Assembly (NCBI GenBank): GCA_015523335.1
Contig: WAKM01000011.1
Span: forward strand, 1 to 32,645
Length of the DNA stretch: 32,645 nucleotides
Direction of reading: 5' to 3'
Source of the DNA: Archaeoglobaceae archaeon
Lineage (GTDB): Archaea > Halobacteriota > Archaeoglobi > Archaeoglobales > Archaeoglobaceae
This document shows positions 25,733-32,645 of this stretch, piece after piece; positions within the stretch are counted from its first letter, which is position 1; each line of letters begins with the position of its first letter. Both the position numbers and the translations under genes were made by a program. The notes beneath the pieces were generated by a model. That model was not told the DNA's origin. It ran no database searches and saw only the letters and a program-made list of their open reading frames with translations.

Positions 25733-26109
25733 CTCTCGCCAATTTTCGCAACGTTATAAAACCGTTTGCCCTTACGGGCACTTGAGTATTTTGGCAGATA
25801 TTAAAAACGAATACAAAACATTAGCGATTCAATTCGGTTCACCGGATTCCAAAACGGTTATCAATACTCCACACTTCAAGCAGTTTATGAGCATTAAAAA
25901 AGCGTGTGGTTTGCTGTTAATAGCCACCGGCATCGGTTTTTTTCTTAATTTGAATATTAGCGCTCTTCAACGCGATATGTATCAACGAGCTTCAAAAGTT
26001 GCAGACCTTAGGCTATCTAATGGGAATCGTAGGATTGTCCCTACTAATCATCGTTCTCATAGCGTTTTGATCCTTTTACCAACGTGTTTCGCGAATACAC
26101 TGCACAAGC
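25733..26109. other. Gap of about 380 nt with promoter, inverted repeat and gene remnant
   Basis: No intact gene is seen. It holds a TATA-like GTTATAAAA at 25753-25761, a perfect five-base inverted repeat with a four-base loop (TGCCC-TTAC-GGGCA) at 25767-25780, and remains of a small membrane-protein gene described separately. Confidence 0.5.
25782..26070 (+). pseudogene. Possible frameshifted gene for a small two-helix membrane protein
   Basis: From a TTG at 25782, about 25 nt after a TATA-like box, the frame reads SILADIKNEYKTLAIQFGSP, later FMSIKKACGLLLIATGIGFF, a soluble start followed by a membrane-like helix. In the next frame, downstream of a TGA at about 25950, NELQKLQTLGYLMGIVGLSL continues into LIIVLIAF and a stop at 26070, a typical charged helix plus second membrane segment. 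One base gained or two lost near 25950-26000 would join them into a protein of about 95 aa. Neither half alone looks complete. This is based on hydrophobicity and codon appearance only; no homologue is recognised. Confidence 0.35.
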
Positions 26110-26577
26110 TCAAACGGAATTGCGTAAATATTTCTCGACGCTAACGACTTTAAAGCCGTTCTGCATCAGTAAAGCCGAGGTAACGCCGAATCCTTCTTTC
26201 CTTTTACCGCTGAAGCTCCCGTCGTATATAAGACCGCATCCGCAAGACGGACTGAAGTTCCTCATTATAGCGACATCGGCTTTAACCAACCTTGCTATCT
26301 TCACGACTTCTTTTGCACCCCTCACAAATTTTTCGGTCAAATCCTCTCCATCCTTCGTCAAAACCCTTGCCTTCCCATTTAAAACGTCGAAGCCGTCTCC
26401 GCCAACGATCTCACAGGTTTTTCGTGGCGTTGGCAGTCCCGAAAGCTGTTCCGGGCAGATTGGAATCGGAACTACTTTTCCGGCTTTAACGACTTCGATC
26501 AATTCTTTGTCGGCTACATTGCCCCCATCGTATCTGCAGTTTATACCGAGTAGACATGCGCTTACGATCGCGATCAT
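26110..26577 (-). CDS. DUF523 / TudS-like protein (putative [4Fe-4S] desulfurase)
   Basis: The 155-aa protein has the family cysteines in IVSACLLGINCRYDGGN (Cys8 and Cys14), PICPEQLSGLPTPRKTCEI (Cys41 and Cys55) and NFSPSCGCGLIYDG (Cys112 and Cys114). DUF523 proteins have been described as TudS enzymes that remove sulfur from thiouracil using a [4Fe-4S] cluster; whether the archaeal protein has the same substrate is unknown. Length matches single-domain members. It is divergent from the CLC gene with a 45-nt gap. Confidence 0.88.
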   Translation of the reverse strand: MIAIVSACLLGINCRYDGGNVADKELIEVVKAGKVVPIPICPEQLSGLPTPRKTCEIVGGDGFDVLNGKARVLTKDGEDLTEKFVRGAKEVVKIARLVKADVAIMRNFSPSCGCGLIYDGSFSGKRKEGFGVTSALLMQNGFKVVSVEKYLRNSV

Positions 26578-26622
26578 AAAAAAAGAAAGACTTTTTTAAT
26601 TCAAAGGCTTAATCGAGTTGGG

Positions 26623-28404
26623 ATGCTCCAAACGAGACCCCCTCTGAGATTCGGATTCCTGATATTTCTATCCGTTATAGTTGGGGTAGTAACTGGTATC
26701 GCTTCGTTCGCCCTTTACTACTTGACCCAACTCTTCACCAAGCTGTTTCTCTTCGGTTTAGACAGCTTCAAGATGCCCCGCCCCGGCGGGGAGGTAGAAG
26801 TTGTTCACTTGGACGTTCACTGGGGCATCCTGCCCCTCTTCGTAATTCCCGCTTTGGGCGGTTTGATTGTGGGTTTGGTGGCATACACCTTAGCACCGGA
26901 AACGGCTGGTGGTGGAACGGGGCACGTAATAGACGCGTTCCATAGATTCAGGGGTTTCGTGAGGGCGAGAGTTCCGGTGATAAAGACGATCATATCGGCA
27001 ATAACGATAGGTAGCGGTGGAAGTGCGGGAAGAGAGGGACCGATCACGCAGATAGGAGGCGGAATAGGCTCAACGATAGCCAATTTGTTCAAGCTTTCGG
27101 ATAAAGACAGAAGGATCCTTTTGGTAAGCGGAATGGCTGGAGGAATAGGTAGCGTTTTTTTGGCTCCGATGGGTGGAGCTTTCTTCGGTATAGAGGTTCT
27201 CTATAAGAGAGACTACGAGATCGAAGCCCTCATTCCCGCTATCACGTCCTCCATAGTTGCATATACTGTGTTGGAGACCCTGCTATCGAATATAGCCGGA
27301 GTTCCTTTCGGTCAGATCAGGATCTTTAAGATGCATCCCCTTAGAATCAGTTCGCCGATAGAATTCCTGACGTATGCCGCACTCGGAGCCATAGCAGGCG
27401 GAGTCGGGTTGATCTATATATTCAGCTATCACTACACGAAAAAGCTGTTCAAGAAACTCAGAATTCCAGATCACGTCAAGCCGGCGATAGGCGGTTTGAT
27501 TGTCGGAATAATGGGTGTTTACATTCACCAAATATTGGGAACGGGATACGGATTCACGCAGATGGTTTTATCCAACTGTGCTAAGTTTACGATAACATTT
27601 CTACTCTTCCTAACATTCGCAAAGATTTTTGCAACTGCTTTAACCGTTGGAAGCGGCGGTAGTGGTGGTCTGTTTGCCCCATCGCTTGTAATAGGTAGCT
27701 TTTTAGGTGGAGCGGTCGGTTTGTTCTTCAACAGTTTGATGCCCAACATAGTTACCCAGCCGGAAGCTTACGCTTTAGTGGGGATGGCCGCCTTCCTCGC
27801 CGGAGTTTCTAAAACGCCCCTAACGGCAATAATACTCGTCCTCGAAATAACTGGTAGCTACACCCTTCTACCGGCAACAATGGTCGCTTCAATCGTAGCA
27901 TACATAGTCACCGGAGAATACACCCTCTACACGAAGCAGGTTCCAACGAGAGTTGAGAGTCCCGCACACAGAAGCGAGATGCTGATAGATCTACTCGGAG
28001 AGGTTAAGGTTAAAGACGCCATGGTTCCAGCCGAAAAGATCGTGACCGTTTCGCCCGATGATACCGTGCTTGACGTCCTAAAGCTAATTGAGAAAATGGG
28101 ATATATAGGATATCCGGTCATCGAAAACGGAAAGCTCGTGGGGATAGTAACATTTGAGGATATCGAGAAGATACCGGTAGAGGACAGAGCCAAAACGAAG
28201 GTTAGAGATGTGATGACTACCGAACTGATCGTGGCATATCCAGACGAAGACCTGAGATCAGCCTTGGCTAAGATGGTAAATCACAACATCGGGAGACTAT
28301 TGGTTGTTTCAAGAGATGATAAAACGAAGCTGTTGGGCATAATTACTAAGGGAGACATAATAAGAGCCTACGCGAGGGTTAGAGCTAAGCTGATATATAC
28401 ATAG
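26623..28404 (+). CDS. CLC-type chloride channel/transporter with CBS domains
   Basis: The 593-aa protein has a CLC membrane core (about residues 1-440) with IGSGGSAGREGPITQIG (gating glutamate Glu139), GVYIHQILGTGYG and VGSGGSGGLFAPSLVIGS, followed by two CBS domains (VKDAMVPAEKIVTVSPDD... and VRDVMTTELIVAYPDED...), which usually bind adenine nucleotides. At the place of the internal proton glutamate of CLC antiporters it has FGIEVLYKRDYE, where the second residue after the conserved Glu191 is Val192 rather than Glu, as in CLC channels. It may thus conduct chloride passively. It converges on argG with an 18-nt AT-rich gap. Confidence 0.92.
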   Translation: MLQTRPPLRFGFLIFLSVIVGVVTGIASFALYYLTQLFTKLFLFGLDSFKMPRPGGEVEVVHLDVHWGILPLFVIPALGGLIVGLVAYTLAPETAGGGTGHVIDAFHRFRGFVRARVPVIKTIISAITIGSGGSAGREGPITQIGGGIGSTIANLFKLSDKDRRILLVSGMAGGIGSVFLAPMGGAFFGIEVLYKRDYEIEALIPAITSSIVAYTVLETLLSNIAGVPFGQIRIFKMHPLRISSPIEFLTYAALGAIAGGVGLIYIFSYHYTKKLFKKLRIPDHVKPAIGGLIVGIMGVYIHQILGTGYGFTQMVLSNCAKFTITFLLFLTFAKIFATALTVGSGGSGGLFAPSLVIGSFLGGAVGLFFNSLMPNIVTQPEAYALVGMAAFLAGVSKTPLTAIILVLEITGSYTLLPATMVASIVAYIVTGEYTLYTKQVPTRVESPAHRSEMLIDLLGEVKVKDAMVPAEKIVTVSPDDTVLDVLKLIEKMGYIGYPVIENGKLVGIVTFEDIEKIPVEDRAKTKVRDVMTTELIVAYPDEDLRSALAKMVNHNIGRLLVVSRDDKTKLLGIITKGDIIRAYARVRAKLIYT

Positions 28405-28422
28405 TTTTATAAAAATTTTTGA
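28405..28422. terminator. AT-rich bidirectional termination site
   Basis: The 18 nt between the converging CLC and argG stops (TTTTATAAAAATTTTTGA) has T-runs on both strands and a short TTTTATAAAA inverted repeat. It probably serves as terminator for both transcripts. Confidence 0.45.
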
Positions 28423-29601
28423 TTATTTCGACATAACATCTTTGTAAATTCTACCCTGCAAACCGTGGAACTTCGAGAAACCTTCGGCAAACCTCTGATC
28501 GATTGCCGTCGTGTCGAAGGAAGTAAGCTCGGGCTTGTAGAGCGAATATGGAGAAAACCTCGCTACCGGCATAACGGAACCCTTGAAAAGCTTTACCATA
28601 ACCCATCCCGTAACCCTCTCCTGAGTCTTGTCTATGAACGCGTTCAAAGCTTCGAAAAGCGGATCGTTCGTTAAGCCGTAGTATACAAGCTCGGCCCACT
28701 CCTCTTCAACGAACCTCTTGAACTTCAGCTCTCTCCTGCTCAAAACCAACTTTTCAAGATCCCTGTGGGCTGTAATAAGAATGGTTGCGGCGGGATGCTC
28801 GTAGCACTCTCTGGATTTTAAACCCAGCACTCTATCTTCTATCATATCCGTTCTACCTATTCCATGTTTTCCTCCGATGGCATTCAATCTTTTTATAAGC
28901 TCTAGCCCGTCCATCTCTTCATCGTTAATCGCGACTGGAATTCCCCTCTCGAATTCTATCTTAACTACCTCCGGCTCATCCGGAGCTTTGAAAGGATCGC
29001 TCGTCCATTCCCAGATGTCTTCTGGCGGGATAAAAGTTGGATCCTCCAGCTTTCCCCCCTCTATGCTTCTGCTCCATAGATTTTCGTCTATACTGTATGG
29101 ATTCTCCTTTGTCGCCGGAACATCTATTCCGTGTTGCTTGGCGTATTCTATCTCCCATTCCCTCGTTAAGTTCATTTCTCTCATCGGAGCTACGACCTTG
29201 AAACCGTATTGGTAGAAGATATTTTCGAATCTCAGCTGATCGTTGCCTTTTCCCGTGCACCCGTGGGCTATTGCATCCGCTTTCTCCTTCTTCGCAACTT
29301 CAACGACCTTTTCGGCTATCAACGGACGAGCTAAAGCCGTTCCGAGCACGTATCCTTCGTATTCACCGTTTGCTTTTATTAGCTTGAAAAGTAGTTCGAC
29401 ATACTCTTTTCTGGCATCGATCGTGTAATGCTTGTCCGCATACTTCTTTCCCCTTTCCTCAGCCTTCTTGATTTCATCCTCTGGCTGACCTATGTCAACC
29501 GTAACTGTGATAACCTCGTCGAAACCGTATTTTTCCTTAAGCAGAGGAATACAGACGGTCGTATCCAAACCGCCGGAATACGACAAAACGACTTTGCTCA
29601 T
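28423..29601 (-). CDS. argG: Argininosuccinate synthase
   Basis: The enzyme condenses citrulline and aspartate with ATP in arginine synthesis. The 392-aa product opens [19 protein letters not shown], the PP-loop (about residues 7-15), then [52 protein letters not shown] and [31 protein letters not shown], all diagnostic. Length is normal. A TATA-like GCTTAAACG lies about 23 nt before the ATG. No other arginine gene is near. Confidence 0.96.
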   Translation of the reverse strand: MSKVVLSYSGGLDTTVCIPLLKEKYGFDEVITVTVDIGQPEDEIKKAEERGKKYADKHYTIDARKEYVELLFKLIKANGEYEGYVLGTALARPLIAEKVVEVAKKEKADAIAHGCTGKGNDQLRFENIFYQYGFKVVAPMREMNLTREWEIEYAKQHGIDVPATKENPYSIDENLWSRSIEGGKLEDPTFIPPEDIWEWTSDPFKAPDEPEVVKIEFERGIPVAINDEEMDGLELIKRLNAIGGKHGIGRTDMIEDRVLGLKSRECYEHPAATILITAHRDLEKLVLSRRELKFKRFVEEEWAELVYYGLTNDPLFEALNAFIDKTQERVTGWVMVKLFKGSVMPVARFSPYSLYKPELTSFDTTAIDQRFAEGFSKFHGLQGRIYKDVMSK

Positions 29602-29674
29602 AGCGCACGAATAAACGTTTAAGCTTTTTTAGATTTTCGAAACAGATATATTTGAAATCACCCCATCCAAGCTT

Positions 29675-31663
29675 ATGAAGAAAATAGTTTTGTTGATTTT
29701 ACTTTTTGTTCTACTGCAAGGAACGGCATCGGCAAATGAGTATATCGTTTTATACAAACACAAACCGTGCATGCAGGACAAGATGGCTATAAGGCGTTGC
29801 GGTGGCAGGATAAAGAAGGAATTTCACGTAATAAACGCCATGGTCGTTGATCTGCCGAAGGAAGCTGTTAAGAATGTTAAGAGGCTTAAGGGTGTCTTAG
29901 CCGTGGAACCGAATGTGAAGGTTCACGCTTACGGATTCCCAAACTATACGGACGTAATTCCTTGGAACGTTCGGGATATCAAGGCTAACTTGGTCTGGAA
30001 CTACACGATGGGCGTTGGAGTGAACGTCTGTGTTATAGACACCGGCATAGACTACACCCATCCGGACTTGGCTCCTCTGTATAAGGGCGGATACGATTTC
30101 GTGAACAACGATACCGATCCGCTCGACGATAACGGACACGGAACGCACTGTGCGGGAATAATAGCGGCAACTCTTAACAACTACGGACTCGTCGGCGTAG
30201 CTCCGAAGGTGAATCTGTACGCGGTTAAGGTTCTCGATTCCACCGGTTCAGGTTCGCTTTCGGACTGTATATCCGGAATTGAGTGGGCGATTCAGCACCA
30301 CATGGATGTTATATCGATGAGCTGGGGATCGTCATACAACTCGACATCTCTCAAATTGGCATGCGATGCCGCGTATAAAGCTGGAATAGTTTTGGTTGCG
30401 GCTGCCGGAAATGAGGGGGACGGAAATATAAATACGACGGAGTATTCCTACCCGGCAGCATACGATTCGGTTATAGCCGTCGGAGCTGTTGACAGTTCGA
30501 ACAACTTGGCGAACTTCAGCAACACCGGTGATTTCGTCGAGCTCGTTGCTCCGGGAGTAAATGTAAACTCGACTCTTCCGACTTACGGTTCCCCGCTCGG
30601 CACGAACTACGGAATTTTAAGCGGAACCTCAATGGCCTGCCCGCACGTAAGCGGAGTAGCGGCTTTGCTGAAGGCGTTCGGCTTGAACAATACTGAAATC
30701 AGAGCGATCCTCGATCAGACAGCGGACGATTTGGGCTTGCCAGGTAAGGATCCGGGATACGGATACGGTTTGGTTAATGCGACGAGGGCTGTGGAATACG
30801 CTTTAAGTCTAATCAACACCGTAACTATAAAGCCGATAAGTCCTCTGAACGGAGCTTATCTGAACTATTCGACGGTGACTATTTCTGCAGAAGTTTTGAA
30901 CGCCGACGAAGCGAGAATGATGTTAAACGGTGCGTTAGTTAACGCAACGTTCAACGGAACAATCATATCTTATACAGCCAACCTGTCGGACGGAAATTAC
31001 ACGGTTACGGTGGAAGCTTGGAACGAAGCCGGAAATGCGAGCGTAAACTGGAGCTTCGTCGTTGATACTGTCCCTCCAGCCAAGGTTACCGGTTTGAAGG
31101 CTGTAACGGTTTCGCCTTTTGAAATAGATCTGAGATGGAACGCCGTCAGCGATGCGGTGAAGTATAAGGTGTATAGAAGCACGAACGGAACGTTCGTTGC
31201 GATCGCAACTGTGAACACAACCGCATATGCCGACACGAACTTACAGCCGAACACGACATACAGCTACTACGTTACCGCAATCGATAGGGCCGGAAACGAG
31301 GGTGGGCCTTCGGATGTAGTAACGAATACGACGTTCGAGCTTCAGAACGTTATGAGGGTGCAGTCGATAGACATAACCATTTACGGCTGGGGAAGATGGT
31401 GGCGCTATGCGGTTGCAATGGTTAAAGTAGTCGATTCTTCAGGAAACCCGATCGATTCGGCCGAAGTCTACGGACATTGGGAGGGAATAGTAAGCGGAAA
31501 TGCAACTGCTTATACGAATGCAAACGGAATTGCGACTTTCTATTCACCTTGGGTTAGAGCCTATCCGGGAGCAGAATTCACGTTCGTAGTGGATAACGTT
31601 GTAAAGAATGGCTGGACATACGATGCGAATTCATCAGTTACGAGAGCTACCGTCTACTACTGA
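29675..31663 (+). CDS. Secreted subtilisin-like serine protease (S8) with Ig/FN3-type C-terminal domains
   Basis: The 662-aa protein has a signal peptide (residues 1-20, cleavage after TASA), an I9-like propeptide (about 21-90), and a catalytic domain with Asp122 in VCVIDTGIDYTHPDL, His155 in NGHGTHCAGI, the oxyanion Asn246 in AAAGNEG and Ser319 in SGTSMACPHVSGVAALL. After about residue 385 come an Ig-like domain, an FN3 domain (PAKVTGLKAVTVSPFEIDLRWN) and a C-terminal beta domain with a tryptophan- and arginine-rich GWGRWWRY. Many N-X-S/T sequons fit a glycosylated extracellular protease. It probably digests external protein for uptake or processes surface proteins. Its 3' end overlaps the NOG1 gene by 17 nt. 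Confidence 0.93.
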   Translation: MKKIVLLILLFVLLQGTASANEYIVLYKHKPCMQDKMAIRRCGGRIKKEFHVINAMVVDLPKEAVKNVKRLKGVLAVEPNVKVHAYGFPNYTDVIPWNVRDIKANLVWNYTMGVGVNVCVIDTGIDYTHPDLAPLYKGGYDFVNNDTDPLDDNGHGTHCAGIIAATLNNYGLVGVAPKVNLYAVKVLDSTGSGSLSDCISGIEWAIQHHMDVISMSWGSSYNSTSLKLACDAAYKAGIVLVAAAGNEGDGNINTTEYSYPAAYDSVIAVGAVDSSNNLANFSNTGDFVELVAPGVNVNSTLPTYGSPLGTNYGILSGTSMACPHVSGVAALLKAFGLNNTEIRAILDQTADDLGLPGKDPGYGYGLVNATRAVEYALSLINTVTIKPISPLNGAYLNYSTVTISAEVLNADEARMMLNGALVNATFNGTIISYTANLSDGNYTVTVEAWNEAGNASVNWSFVVDTVPPAKVTGLKAVTVSPFEIDLRWNAVSDAVKYKVYRSTNGTFVAIATVNTTAYADTNLQPNTTYSYYVTAIDRAGNEGGPSDVVTNTTFELQNVMRVQSIDITIYGWGRWWRYAVAMVKVVDSSGNPIDSAEVYGHWEGIVSGNATAYTNANGIATFYSPWVRAYPGAEFTFVVDNVVKNGWTYDANSSVTRATVYY

Positions 31664-32582
31664 TCCCCATCTTCTCCTTTACTATTTTTAAAATTTCGTC
31701 TATCCCTTCCCCAGTTACGCTCGAGAAAGCCGGAAGATCCCTTTTATCGTGCATGTCCGCTTTGCTGTAAGCGGCTATAACCGGGACTTCGAAGTTTTCC
31801 TTAACTTCTTCGAGCAAAGACAACTGGTTTTCAATCGGATAACCGCAAGTTTCCGTTGGATCGATTATGAACAGTATGCAGTTTGAGAGATGCTTTAAGC
31901 ATAGTATCGCCCTCTTCTCTATCTCATTCCTCTTATGGATCGGCCTGTCGAGCAAACCGGGTGTGTCGATGACCTGAATTCTAATCCCATCTATCTCGGT
32001 GTATCCAACGTAGATCTTCTTCGTTGTGAACGGATAGCTCGCTATTTCGGGCTTAACGCTCGAGATCCTCGATACGAAACTCGACTTCCCCACGTTCGGA
32101 TAACCTGCAACCACAAGCGTAGGGTCATCCGTTAGCGAAGGGATCTCTCTCAGAATCTTCTTCGCTTCGTTCAAAAACCTTAGTTCCGGATCTATCTGCT
32201 CAATTATTGATGCTATTCTACCGTATGCCGATTTGAGCACTTGCTCGGGATTTTTACCTGTCTTAACATCTCTTATACTCTTCGTGATTATCTTCTGCGT
32301 CATCGAGTTAGCCCAGTCCAAAGCCGCCAAGGCTTTCTTAATTTTCCTCAAACCCACTGCAACATCTATCATCTCCTTGTAAAACTCCGGGAGGTTATCG
32401 TAACTTGGATGAGATTTGATGATCTTATTAAAGTAATCCCTCAAAACGTTCGAAACGGTTGAAAGCTTATTAATAGTTTTTTCCTTTTTAGTCCTACCGG
32501 CAACTTTGGATGCCCTTCCAAAAGCTTTATCGAGCAACTCTTCGGCTGTCAACACCGTAGGTAACTTTTTAGCTTCGAACAT
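31647..32582 (-). CDS. NOG1-family GTP-binding protein (ribosome assembly)
   Basis: NOG1 GTPases act in large-ribosomal-subunit assembly. The 311-aa protein has a helical N-terminal domain (about 1-150), then G1 GYPNVGKSSF (160-169), the switch region SYPFTTKKIYVGYTE, G3 IDTPGLLDRP (205-214) and G5-like SSVTGEGIDE. The G4 motif reads SKAD (273-276) where NKxD is usual, which may weaken guanine specificity. Length and domain order fit archaeal NOG1. An AAATTTAAAA box at 32601-32610 lies about 24 nt before the ATG, so the message is probably leaderless. Confidence 0.92.
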   Translation of the reverse strand: MFEAKKLPTVLTAEELLDKAFGRASKVAGRTKKEKTINKLSTVSNVLRDYFNKIIKSHPSYDNLPEFYKEMIDVAVGLRKIKKALAALDWANSMTQKIITKSIRDVKTGKNPEQVLKSAYGRIASIIEQIDPELRFLNEAKKILREIPSLTDDPTLVVAGYPNVGKSSFVSRISSVKPEIASYPFTTKKIYVGYTEIDGIRIQVIDTPGLLDRPIHKRNEIEKRAILCLKHLSNCILFIIDPTETCGYPIENQLSLLEEVKENFEVPVIAAYSKADMHDKRDLPAFSSVTGEGIDEILKIVKEKMGISSRR

Positions 32583-32600
32583 TGTAACCGATTTGCACCG

Positions 32601-32610
32601 AAATTTAAAA
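32601..32610 (-). promoter_or_regulatory. TATA-like box of NOG1 gene
   Basis: TTTTAAATTT on the minus strand is centred about 24 nt before the ATG at 32582, the expected spacing for an archaeal leaderless promoter. More AT-rich DNA follows to the window end; no gene is seen there. Confidence 0.5.
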
Positions 32611-32645
32611 AGTCTTTTCGAACGATTAATAATTATATTTAAAGC

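Noticed and set aside
25386-26144. A continuous 252-codon plus-strand frame spanning UPF0179 and the gap
   Set aside because: Its first half is antisense to UPF0179, so the whole is not a gene; only the part from 25782 shows coding character.

Overview
The window is chromosomal DNA from a hyperthermophilic or thermophilic euryarchaeon, most probably a member of the Archaeoglobales. The reasons are archaeal information-processing genes (PriS, GINS, L44e, S27e, NadM, class I ArgRS, NOG1), a fused formaldehyde-activating enzyme/hexulose-phosphate synthase, genes fitting methanopterin-type C1 metabolism, a mannosylglycerate compatible-solute pathway, short intergenic spaces and many TATA boxes about 25 nt ahead of start codons (leaderless transcripts). 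I cannot name the genus from the sequence alone. About 35 genes are packed tightly, several pairs overlapping tail to tail. I saw no rRNA, tRNA, CRISPR array or insertion sequence.

Layout. 1-1761 (minus): a DUF1284 iron-sulfur-type protein, the biotin transporter subunit BioY and a two-domain ECF ATPase cut by the window edge. 1835-3951 (plus): an unassigned 296-aa protein and Fae-Hps. 4002-5522 (minus): biotin carboxylase (pyruvate carboxylase subunit A), a user of the imported biotin. 5523-7474: an AT-rich island holding one DUF262/HNH gene that looks horizontally acquired and defence-like; its 3' end runs into the gene behind it.

7378-15947 (minus) is the most interesting stretch, a compact eight-gene cluster. 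From its promoter it reads mannosyl-3-phosphoglycerate synthase, mannosyl-3-phosphoglycerate phosphatase, a GH38 alpha-mannosidase, glycerate 2-kinase, a DUF72 gene broken by a single-base deletion, a gamma-glutamylcyclotransferase-like protein, an MBL-fold enzyme of the methanopterin-linked family and a 5-formyltetrahydrofolate cyclo-ligase-like protein. The first four could make mannosylglycerate, split it to mannose and glycerate, and return glycerate to glycolysis: a complete synthesis-and-recycling cycle in one operon, with GH38 as an untested archaeal mannosylglycerate hydrolase.

16033-18976 (plus): argS, a hydrogenase maturation protease and a secreted or lipid-anchored LolA-like protein. 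18971-19972 (minus): an AmrS-type radical SAM enzyme. 20043-22516 (plus): a four-gene run of TIM-barrel sugar isomerase-like protein, nadM, a DNA alkyltransferase and cobS. 22523-24581 (minus): the conserved archaeal replication/translation operon priS-gins51-rpl44e-rps27e. 24604-26577 holds small minus-strand genes (Lrp-type RAM domain, a small membrane protein, UPF0179, a TudS-like DUF523 protein) and a gap with remains of a small membrane-protein gene. 26623-32582: a CLC chloride transporter/channel with CBS domains, argG, a secreted subtilisin-like protease with FN3-type domains, and the NOG1-family GTPase.
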